DNA of 41,247 nucleotides from Candidatus Uhrbacteria bacterium (GTDB lineage: Bacteria; Patescibacteriota; Patescibacteriia; JACRJV01): positions 1 to 41,247 of the forward strand of contig JACRJV010000006.1 in NCBI GenBank assembly GCA_016215325.1, written 5' to 3'. A program made the position numbers and the translations under genes. The notes under the pieces are model-generated. The model saw only the letters and a list, made by a program, of their open reading frames with translations, did no database searches and was not told the origin of the DNA. Below are positions 23,137 to 29,328 of this stretch, piece by piece; positions within the stretch are counted from its first letter, which is position 1; every line of letters begins with the position of its first letter.

Positions 23137-24609
23137 CTATAGTGCAGTGTCCATCTCGGGGGAGGGTTGGATCCCTAGTTGTGATAAAGCCAACGCTGCA
23201 ACATTGGTGAGTGCCCCGTTGGGAGCAATGGCCTGCTTACCTCCGCCGATAAACCACAGCGGTACGGGGTTGGCGGTATGCGCGGTGTGCGATGTGTTAT
23301 TCTGGGGATCAAACATCTGCTCGGCATTGCCGTGATCGGCCGTAATGATAACGGCGAATCCCTCCTGTTGGGCGGCCGGGACGAGCCGCGTAAGGCATTG
23401 GTCGATGGTTGTGCAGGCCTTGATGGCGGCTGCGATGTTGCCCGTGTGCCCGACCATGTCGGCGTTGGCGAAATTGATCACGATCACCGGGTAGCGGGGG
23501 AGATTGGCGATGGCCGCATCGGTAATTTCTTTGACTGACATTTCCGGAGCCTGGTCAAAGGTTTTGACATGTTTGGATGGCACCAGAATACGATCTTCGT
23601 TTTGGTAGGGTTGTTCGCGAGTGCCATTAAAAAAATACGTGACATGGGCGTACTTTTGCGTTTCGGCAATTTTGAGTTGTTTGAGCCCATGGTCGGAAAC
23701 AATTTGCGTGAAGTGCCCTTCGATCATTTGGCGGGGGAACGCGACGGAGGCATCGATCCCTTCCACGCCATAGGGGGTCATGGTGGTGATATGGAGACGT
23801 TCAACTCGCTGGGATAGCCCAGAGACGATCTGGCGCATACGGTCGGCGCGGAAGTTGAAAAAGATTACGCTGTCGTTGGGTTTGATTGTGGCGCTGGGAT
23901 TGAGGATGATCGGTTCGACAAATTCATCGAAGACGTTTTTTTGTTCGCTTGCGGTGATCGCATCGGCGATAGAGTCCGTGATTGTGCCTTGACCATTGAC
24001 CATAGCATCGAGCGCGATGGTGGTACGATCGAGGTGGTTGTTGCGATCCATGGCATAGAAACGGCCCATAACCGTGGCAATGACTCCGAGCCCAGTTTTT
24101 TGCAAATGGACCTTGAGTTGGTTTAAGTATTTCATTGCGGATTGCGGGGGGGCATCGCGGCCATCGAGAATGGTATGGATTGCCACCTTTTTGACCCCAT
24201 ATTGTTTTGCCATGGTGATGAGCGCGAATACATGATCGATGTGCGAGTGCACGCCGCCGTCACTCAATAACCCTACCAGATGCAGCGTACCGCCCGTGCG
24301 CTTCGCATGCTGGCAGCTCGCCACCAGCGCCGGAGTATCAAAAAAATTGCCAGCGGCAATTTCGTGATGGATGCGGGTGAGTTCTTGGCGGATCACACGC
24401 CCCGCGCCAATATGCATGTGGCCGACTTCGCTACTGCCCATCTGGCCCGGGAGCAACCCGACTGCTTCGCCGGAGGCGACCAGCGTGCTGTGTGGATAAG
24501 CGTTCCAGCATTGTGTAAGGAAGGGGATTTGAGCCTGCTTGATGGCATCGTGCTCGTCGTTCTTGCCAACACCCCAGCCGTCGAGGATGATTAAAAGTAG
24601 TTTTTTCAC
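23137..24609 (-). CDS. gpmI: 2,3-bisphosphoglycerate-independent phosphoglycerate mutase
   Basis: A 490-aa glycolytic enzyme (3-phosphoglycerate to 2-phosphoglycerate) of the alkaline phosphatase superfamily, needing Mn2+. Metal and active-site motifs: LDGWG at the N-terminus, QMGSSEVGHMHIGAGR with the phospho-acceptor Ser, LLSDGGVHSH, DGRDAPP, FNFRADRMRQ, FANADMVGHTG and TADHGNAE. The usual GNSEVGH is GSSEVGH here. The start is GTG 24609 (GTG AAA AAA CTA), agreeing with the MKKLLLIILDGWG N-terminus; no ATG serves. Likely an operon with the lamin-tail gene. Confidence 0.95.
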   Translation of the reverse strand: MKKLLLIILDGWGVGKNDEHDAIKQAQIPFLTQCWNAYPHSTLVASGEAVGLLPGQMGSSEVGHMHIGAGRVIRQELTRIHHEIAAGNFFDTPALVASCQHAKRTGGTLHLVGLLSDGGVHSHIDHVFALITMAKQYGVKKVAIHTILDGRDAPPQSAMKYLNQLKVHLQKTGLGVIATVMGRFYAMDRNNHLDRTTIALDAMVNGQGTITDSIADAITASEQKNVFDEFVEPIILNPSATIKPNDSVIFFNFRADRMRQIVSGLSQRVERLHITTMTPYGVEGIDASVAFPRQMIEGHFTQIVSDHGLKQLKIAETQKYAHVTYFFNGTREQPYQNEDRILVPSKHVKTFDQAPEMSVKEITDAAIANLPRYPVIVINFANADMVGHTGNIAAAIKACTTIDQCLTRLVPAAQQEGFAVIITADHGNAEQMFDPQNNTSHTAHTANPVPLWFIGGGKQAIAPNGALTNVAALALSQLGIQPSPEMDTAL

Positions 24610-24673
24610 AATACTTGTCGATCCTAAGAAGCTAATCAGCTAAGAACCTTATGGTGATATTATCATGCGGGAG

Positions 24674-24702
24674 TTGAGCCGTAAATCAAGTTCGTGTACA
24701 CT
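24674..24702 (+). promoter_or_regulatory. promoter of the tRNA genes
   Basis: TTGAGC (24674-24679), 17-bp spacer, TACACT (24697-24702), 28 bases upstream of tRNA-Leu. Confidence 0.5.
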
Positions 24703-24730
24703 GTGATTGACTTGAGGTGGGGGGATCCGC

Positions 24731-24812
24731 GCCGGAGTGGTGGAATTGGCAGACACACCAGCTTTAGGAGCTGACGCCGCAAGGCGTGTGGGTTCGACTC
24801 CCACCTCCGGCA
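24731..24812 (+). tRNA. tRNA-Leu(UAG)
   Basis: Acceptor arms GCCGGAG/CTCCGGC with discriminator A; anticodon loop TTTAGGA gives UAG; a class II variable arm (GACGCCGCAAGGCGT); T-arm GTGGG-TTCGACT-CCCAC. The 3' CCA is not encoded. Confidence 0.95.
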
Positions 24813-24831
24813 AATTCGCCTTGGAAGGGTT

Positions 24832-24870
24832 CGTCCGGTCATTCGACCGGACGTCCGGAGTTTATCTCCG
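24832..24870. repeat. paired hairpins between the two tRNA genes
   Basis: CGTCCGGTC-ATTC-GACCGGACG (a perfect 9-bp stem) is followed by TCCGGAG-TTTAT-CTCCGG. No T-tract follows, so these look like processing or palindromic repeat structures rather than terminators. Confidence 0.5.
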
Positions 24871-24893
24871 GGCGAGTCCTCTCGGAGGCAAGT

Positions 24894-24968
24894 GGCCAGG
24901 TAGCCAAGTGGTAAGGCGGGAGTCTGCAAAACTCCCACGCGCCGGTTCGATTCCGACCCTGGCCTCCA
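24894..24968 (+). tRNA. tRNA-Cys(GCA)
   Basis: Acceptor GGCCAGG/CCTGGCC, discriminator U, encoded CCA (24966-24968). Anticodon stem GGAGT/ACTCC with loop CTGCAAA gives GCA; T-arm GCCGG-TTCGATT-CCGAC (the outermost G-C pair holds). The U discriminator is the Cys identity element. Confidence 0.95.
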
Positions 24969-24982
24969 GTTTTTTGTTTACT

Positions 24983-25954
24983 ATGGTGCGACTGCGCAGT
25001 TACGGTCAAATGCCTGAGGATGCTGCATGGCAACAACACCATGCCGCTCGCAAGCGCTGGGAGTTGGAGCAGGAGCGCGTTTCGGATTCTGTTTTAGAAA
25101 AATACCTCGAAGATATTCATTTTGAGGATATTGATTCGTATCTTCAAAAAGAATGTCGGCGATCCGGCAGCGTCGTTGATGCCGACCATCCCATCACAAA
25201 GGAATCCTTTTTTATTCTGCCGAGCGTTCAAGAGACGGAGAGCGATCTCCTTTCGGATGCTCCAAGAGATGATATTGCAACGCACCGCGCCGCGAGCCGG
25301 CTGATCGAGCTTAATCCCGACCGTCTCCGCACTACGGCACGAGAGCTCGGGATCCTCCTCAACACTTGGTTGTTATTCGTCGTGTGCCATGAGGCCGTGC
25401 ACGATTACTCCTTTACACGGGTTCGGGGCGAACGGGAGTTCCATGAAATTGCCACGGTAACGAATATTTTAAAAGAACTTTTTTTGTTTTGGAAGGCACC
25501 GCCGGAACGCAGCATGCAGGTTATCAGCGGATACAAAAAAACAGAGTCGCGATATGGAGGAAAATCGGACGACAACATCCAAGGGGGACGCATGACGACG
25601 GTGAAGATATTAGAAATACTGGATGAAGGAGTAACAGACCACGTGGCGTTCGAGATGATGGAGAATTATCTGCGCCTGCACCCCGGCGCTCTCCCGAGGG
25701 AAGAATTTGAACACCTCCGAACCGTTTTTCGCAACCCCAAGCAGAAAATGGGCCATGCCCGGGCCATGGCGCTGGTTGATGAGCTTATCGACGGCCTCCA
25801 CCAAGAAAGCCGCTTGGATCGTACGGTGGTTTGGGGCGCGATCAAACGCGGGAAGTTCGGCGCGGACAATGTTCATGACCCGGAAACAATGGCGCTCTTG
25901 AAGGCTGCAATGCCCGAACCTCTCATGCGAAAATTATTGCGTCATAACGGATGA
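24983..25954 (+). CDS. HExxH metallopeptidase-like protein
   Basis: A 323-aa protein of no named family that I recognise. Near residue 140 the segment FVVCHEAVHDYSF contains HEAVH, a HExxH zinc motif at the end of a hydrophobic helix. About 80 residues later, ILDEGVTDHVAFEMM resembles the gluzincin third-ligand region (E in EG.T). There is no signal peptide, so it is probably cytoplasmic. ATG 24983 lies 14 bases after tRNA-Cys, with no Shine-Dalgarno, so the mRNA may be released by tRNA 3' processing. The frame extends upstream through both tRNA genes, but that part is not coding. Confidence 0.7.
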   Translation: MVRLRSYGQMPEDAAWQQHHAARKRWELEQERVSDSVLEKYLEDIHFEDIDSYLQKECRRSGSVVDADHPITKESFFILPSVQETESDLLSDAPRDDIATHRAASRLIELNPDRLRTTARELGILLNTWLLFVVCHEAVHDYSFTRVRGEREFHEIATVTNILKELFLFWKAPPERSMQVISGYKKTESRYGGKSDDNIQGGRMTTVKILEILDEGVTDHVAFEMMENYLRLHPGALPREEFEHLRTVFRNPKQKMGHARAMALVDELIDGLHQESRLDRTVVWGAIKRGKFGADNVHDPETMALLKAAMPEPLMRKLLRHNG

Positions 25955-25955
25955 T

Positions 25956-25999
25956 TCTGGTCAAGCCAGATGACGGCGGCGGTGATATTTTTGCCGTCA
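25956..25999. repeat. short extragenic palindromes after the metallopeptidase gene
   Basis: TCTGG-tcaag-CCAGA (25956-25970) and TGACGGC/GCCGTCA (25971-25977 with 25993-25999). They resemble dispersed intergenic palindromes; they might also end transcription of the upstream gene, but no T-tract follows. Confidence 0.45.
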
Positions 26000-26062
26000 C
26001 TCGGTTTAGTCACTCGGTTTAGTCTTGACAGCAGAAAAATAAGTGCTATACTTCCAGCACTT
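25998..26062 (+). promoter_or_regulatory. regulated promoter: tandem repeats, -35/-10, dyad operator
   Basis: Two exact copies of CACTCGGTTTAGT (25998-26010, 26011-26023) end one base before the consensus TTGACA (26025-26030). A 16-bp spacer leads to TATACT (26047-26052). The dyad AAGTGCT-N8-AGCACTT (26041-26047, 26056-26062) brackets the -10 and start region. Repeats upstream and a dyad over the -10 suggest an activator site and a repressor site. Confidence 0.7.
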
Positions 26063-26081
26063 TTGTTGAAAAGTCAATAAA

Positions 26082-26141
26082 TTGGAAGTTTTTGAGAGCA
26101 ACAAGAGCTCCTATTCCAACAGATTGGTAGGAACTTTTTTT
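26082..26141 (+). promoter_or_regulatory. leader with terminator and alternative pairing
   Basis: A hairpin (CCTA..CCAA / TTGG-TAGG, 26110-26131) is followed by T7 (26135-26141), a terminator about 80 bases after the predicted start. TTGGAA (26082-26087) can instead pair with TTCCAA (26114-26119), which would open that stem. This is riboswitch- or attenuator-like logic; no leader peptide is seen. Confidence 0.55.
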
Positions 26142-26735
26142 ATCCCGAACCTATCGGGGTACCCTTGTGCCCCTGGACTGCCGAACGGTTTCGACTGCGC
26201 GTCAGCCCACGCACCCGAAAAAGTTTCCCACCAGTCTGTGGGGATAGGAGAGAGGTCATGAGCCCGGAGATATCCTTACGATGTCTTTGAAGAACGCGCG
26301 GCGAAAGCCACACGTTTTTTGTTTAGGTGATACCGGGTCATCCTGAACGAAGTGAAGGATTTTGCATATAATTGTGAGCGATGAGATTCTTCGCTTTGCT
26401 CAGAATGACGGTTACGCACGTTGACAATTGAATGTACTGCTTACCATCGTGGCACTTTGATAGTGGCTCAGCCTTATCGGTGCCACACTTGTAAGCAGTA
26501 CACCAGCTAGAACTCATCTCAGAGGTAATAGTATCAGCACGGTTATTTTTGAGATGAGTTCTAGTGATATCATCCCCCGAAAGGAGGTGCTACCAGGAGT
26601 TTGGTGGGATGATAGTGGACCCTGGCTTCACAGGGGTCTAGCGTAATTTCTCTCAGTGTGAGGGGGAGTACGTCAATAATGTGAAGGCGTAAAACGGCTC
26701 GGGGTGCGCTAAACTCCGAGCAACCAACAACCGTA
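26142..26735 (+). ncRNA. candidate structured RNA region of unknown family
   Basis: About 590 bases with no convincing ORF and dense pairing. The 5' part (26144-26310) has CCCGA/TCGGG, a long-range GCGCGT (26197-26202) with ACGCGC (26294-26299), CCCAC/GTGGG, and GGC-GAAA-GCC (GNRA loop, 26300-26309). After a dispersed repeat (26337-26409) come five hairpins in a row: GTACTGCTTAC pair with inner GTGGCAC pair (26434-26501), a 15-bp perfect stem (26507-26564), TATCATCCC pair (26568-26614), GACCCTG/CAGGGGTC (26618-26638) and GCTCGG/CCGAGC (26697-26721). No CCA end, tag ORF or RNase P core was found. Whether it is one RNA, several, or the long leader of the next gene is unknown. Confidence 0.45.
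26337..26409. repeat. dispersed imperfect inverted repeat (MITE-like)
   Basis: Two 24-base arms (26337-26360, 26386-26409) with ends GTCATCCTGA.../...TCAGAATGAC are inverted repeats differing at five positions, all transitions. The form resembles intergenic repeats I recall from many environmental genomes. It interrupts the structured region. Confidence 0.6.
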
Positions 26736-26769
26736 CGGTTTATTTCGATCGAAAGGAATAATTCATATC

Positions 26770-27789
26770 ATGGGTGCAAAGATCACCTCCACCAAGGCTC
26801 GAACGGTCACCACCGCGAGCCCGGAGAAATTCTCGGCGCTGCGCACGCAGTTGCTGTTCGGCGCGTCGACGATCACCGCCGAGATCAGCATGGGGCAGAC
26901 GCGCGTCATGAGCCTCGCGCTCGCCGCCAAGAACGGCGGCCCCGGCGAGGGCGTCGAACTCGAGGGCAAGATCGCCAAGATCACGCTCGAGAACTGCGAT
27001 GTCTACGGGCAGGCCCTGGCCGCTCTGGTCAAGGATCCGGAGTTGAGCCGTTTCGCGGCCATCACCTCCTTCGAGAGCGTCGGCGACACCGACGTGGTTC
27101 TGGCGGATGCGGGGCAGTTCCAGGTGCTTCTGAACGAGTTCGGGACCCCGCTCAGATTCGAGGAGGCAGCACTCGATCGGTTCAACGCCGCGATCGCGTC
27201 CAAGAACCGGACCAGCGACGTCTACATCGTCGTGGATCGGTCCGCCCTGGGGGCCTTCCTGCGCACGGGTAGCGAGAGGCTGCAGCCGGCGCTGCTGCGC
27301 AACAACACGCAGGCGCAGGTCGTGCGCTGCTCGCCCGAGGGTAGCCACGTGGCCACGATCCTCGTGGATCGCGTGCTCGTGACCGAGAGGGCCAACGCCA
27401 CGCGCGGCGAGGGCCACAACTGGTACGAGAAGACGTTCCCGTTCGGAGCGTTGGATTTCGTCACCCCTTTGGCCGAGGACGGGTTCATGACGGCGACCTA
27501 CGAGCGCGAGGGCGCGCTCTACGGGCGCCGGTTCACCCCCTTCACGATGAGCGACGAGCTCCTCGTCGTCGGCAGTGAGTTCCGCACGACCGGCCGGATT
27601 CTGCGCGATGACCCGAACACGGCCCTCCTGGTACAGCTCGCCCCCAAGGCCAGCAACCAGGTGGCCCGTGCGGTTCTGTGGGCGGCCGAATACGCCCGTA
27701 GCCAGGACGAGGGTCAGCGCGAGTTCACGACCCGCGCGGACGCCGAGGACGCGGCCGAGGCGACGGCGCCGGAAGACGACGACCAGTGA
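26770..27789 (+). CDS. orphan G+C-rich hypothetical protein
   Basis: A 339-aa protein with no family I recognise. It is soluble, with no signal or membrane helix; the middle alternates beta-like stretches (DVYIVVDRSALGAFL, VATILVDRVLVTER) with helices, and the last 20 residues are an acidic tail (EDAAEATAPEDDDQ). Third codon positions are dominated by G and C, in contrast to the flanking rpsT and metallopeptidase genes, which suggests transfer from a G+C-rich source. ATG 26770 has a GAAAGGAAT about 10 bases upstream. It stands alone between the structured RNA region and two tandem terminators, so it is a self-contained cassette with that upstream region. Confidence 0.75.
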   Translation: MGAKITSTKARTVTTASPEKFSALRTQLLFGASTITAEISMGQTRVMSLALAAKNGGPGEGVELEGKIAKITLENCDVYGQALAALVKDPELSRFAAITSFESVGDTDVVLADAGQFQVLLNEFGTPLRFEEAALDRFNAAIASKNRTSDVYIVVDRSALGAFLRTGSERLQPALLRNNTQAQVVRCSPEGSHVATILVDRVLVTERANATRGEGHNWYEKTFPFGALDFVTPLAEDGFMTATYEREGALYGRRFTPFTMSDELLVVGSEFRTTGRILRDDPNTALLVQLAPKASNQVARAVLWAAEYARSQDEGQREFTTRADAEDAAEATAPEDDDQ

Positions 27790-27827
27790 CCCCGACGGGT
27801 TCGCTCAAGCGCTCACGCGCTGAACGC

Positions 27828-27896
27828 GACCCGCAGCGGTCTTTTCAGTAACATCGGCGGCCGGCTCCCTCACAGGATCCGGCCGCTGCTTCTTTT
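27828..27896 (+). terminator. tandem terminators after the G+C-rich gene
   Basis: First GACC-N6-GGTC then TTTT (27828-27845); second GCGGCCGG/CCGGCCGC (27857-27864, 27879-27886) followed by a T-rich tail to 27896. Two in a row insulate rpsT. Confidence 0.8.
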
Positions 27897-27909
27897 ACCC
27901 GCTTCTCTC

Positions 27910-27938
27910 TCTTTACAATCCTCTTTATTTTCGCTATG
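27910..27938 (+). promoter_or_regulatory. rpsT promoter
   Basis: TTTACA (27910-27915), 17-bp spacer, TATGAT (27933-27938), about 38 bases of leader before ATG 27983. Confidence 0.6.
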
Positions 27939-27982
27939 ATCCTTTATACTTCTCGTCATTAGAAATTAGGAATTTCTTGATT

Positions 27983-28228
27983 ATGCCGACACAACGATCT
28001 GCTTATAAGGAATTACGCAAAACTAAGAAGCGCACTGTGGCCAATGCCCACGTACAGGCGTTGTTAAAGCGCGATCTTAAAGCCGCTCGCCGGGCAGTGG
28101 CGGCCAAGGCCGCCGAGGCTGGAGCATTAGTGAATACGGCTCGAAAGACGCTCGCAAAGGCTGCGCAACGCGGCGTGATCCACGCCAACAAAGCCGCGCG
28201 GTTGACGAGCCGGTTGGAGAGCAAGTAA
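27983..28228 (+). CDS. rpsT: ribosomal protein bS20
   Basis: An 81-aa basic, Ala/Lys/Arg-rich helical protein that binds 16S rRNA in the 30S body. MPTQRSAYKELRKTKKR is the typical start and NKAARLTSRL the conserved C-terminal segment (HANKAARLTSRLESK here). ATG 27983 is preferred; ATG 27977 would add two residues. Monocistronic, with its own promoter and terminator. Confidence 0.92.
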   Translation: MPTQRSAYKELRKTKKRTVANAHVQALLKRDLKAARRAVAAKAAEAGALVNTARKTLAKAAQRGVIHANKAARLTSRLESK

Positions 28229-28240
28229 TTCTGCAAGAAT

Positions 28241-28271
28241 AAAAAAATCGGCCAGAATGACCGATTTTTTT
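28241..28271. terminator. bidirectional terminator between rpsT and holA
   Basis: A7 TCGG / CCGA T7 around a 9-base loop, shared by the convergent genes. The holA stop lies inside its right arm. Confidence 0.85.
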
Positions 28272-29247
28272 ATAGCGCAAATCCGATTCGAGTGAGAAGT
28301 GTTTCTGCTGGGATGATGGATGACGATTTCATGGTCGCCTCACACCAGAATACCATTTTTGCGACTGCATCCAATTGTTTGGTTGACCATCGACGGGCTT
28401 GGCCCGTTATTTTTTTTACGACGAATGGATGCGTGGTGGAAGGGATCGTGTTGGAGGCAGATTGCATCAACAGGGCGACCGTTCTTTGCAGCGCAGTGAG
28501 GATCACCAATGGATGAACGCCGGCGGTTAATTTTTGTGTGAGCTCCTTGAGGAATAACTTCCGATCCATTGTCCCCAGCGCATCTTGCAGCGTAAACAAC
28601 GCGTCATCACTGGCAACCGTGCTCCATCGGTGGACGTCATCTTTGGTCAGCATTGTAGACTCACGCGGGCAATGGGCCAACGTCTCAATTAAATTTGCCG
28701 CTGCCCACGTGTCGATGGGCAGTTGCGAGAGCAGTTCCAGCGCAGAACGATCAAATGTGAGCCCATGTTTTGCCGCCAGCGTAGTCGCAAAACGGACGAG
28801 GTCGTTTTGATTATTGACCCAACATTCAATCTTCATTGCTTGCGCAGGCAGGGGGAATGCGCCGGCAGGAGCCTTTTTCGACGCGGTCGTTTTTCGAGCC
28901 GTTGATTTTTTTGTCGGCGCTCCAGCTTCTTGTGGTTCGACCAACACGACAATTGGGGAATCTGGCGTTGTGCTCGTGGCAGTATCCTCCAGATCTTGCC
29001 ACTCTTGAGCAAGTGTTGGTTGTTTTTGGATAGCGTTCCAGCATTGCTTGAGAACGATAAGGCGTCGTTTGGCAAGGAAGGGGACGGTACTTAACTCTCG
29101 TTTGAGCACGCCCGCGTCGAAATCGTCCGCCGTAAGGCTCGCACTATTTAAATTGGATCCGTCCACTTCCCTAACAAATTTTTGCCGGATTTCTTTAAGT
29201 TTTTGTGCGATGGTGTAAGTGTCGTTGCCGGTCAGTATAATTAGCAT
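28270..29247 (-). CDS. holA: DNA polymerase III delta subunit
   Basis: A 325-aa clamp-loader subunit that opens the beta clamp. The N-terminal MLIILTGNDTYTIAQKLKEIRQKF and FLAKRRLIVLK match the delta AAA+-like domain; SALELLSQLPIDTWAAANLIETLA is the middle domain and the C-terminal collar domain ends LLTRIGFAL. An Ala/Lys/Thr-rich insert (about 113-135) looks like a disordered linker. ATG 29247 is preferred over an upstream TTG (29256). Confidence 0.82.
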   Translation of the reverse strand: MLIILTGNDTYTIAQKLKEIRQKFVREVDGSNLNSASLTADDFDAGVLKRELSTVPFLAKRRLIVLKQCWNAIQKQPTLAQEWQDLEDTATSTTPDSPIVVLVEPQEAGAPTKKSTARKTTASKKAPAGAFPLPAQAMKIECWVNNQNDLVRFATTLAAKHGLTFDRSALELLSQLPIDTWAAANLIETLAHCPRESTMLTKDDVHRWSTVASDDALFTLQDALGTMDRKLFLKELTQKLTAGVHPLVILTALQRTVALLMQSASNTIPSTTHPFVVKKITGQARRWSTKQLDAVAKMVFWCEATMKSSSIIPAETLLTRIGFAL

Positions 29248-29252
29248 AATCT

Positions 29253-29318
29253 TCAATTTTCAGTTCTCAATTTTCATTGAATTTCCAATCGATTAATTGG
29301 TCATTTATTGAAAATTGA
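29253..29318. repeat. A+T-rich inverted repeats between holA and polA
   Basis: TCAATTTTCA occurs twice (29253-29262, 29267-29276), complementary to TGAAAATTGA (29309-29318), with CCAAT/ATTGG inside. No T-tract terminator form. Confidence 0.5.
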
Positions 29319-29328
29319 TAATTGCAAA

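Noticed and set aside
24737-24982. Upstream extension of the metallopeptidase ORF
   Set aside because: It overlaps both tRNA genes.
26177-26330. Possible tmRNA 5' end (GGTTTCGAC at 26187-26195, preceded by a 7+5 base spacing as in tmRNA)
   Set aside because: No matching 3' acceptor with a T-loop and CCA, no tag reading frame ending in small hydrophobic residues, and no permuted form upstream.
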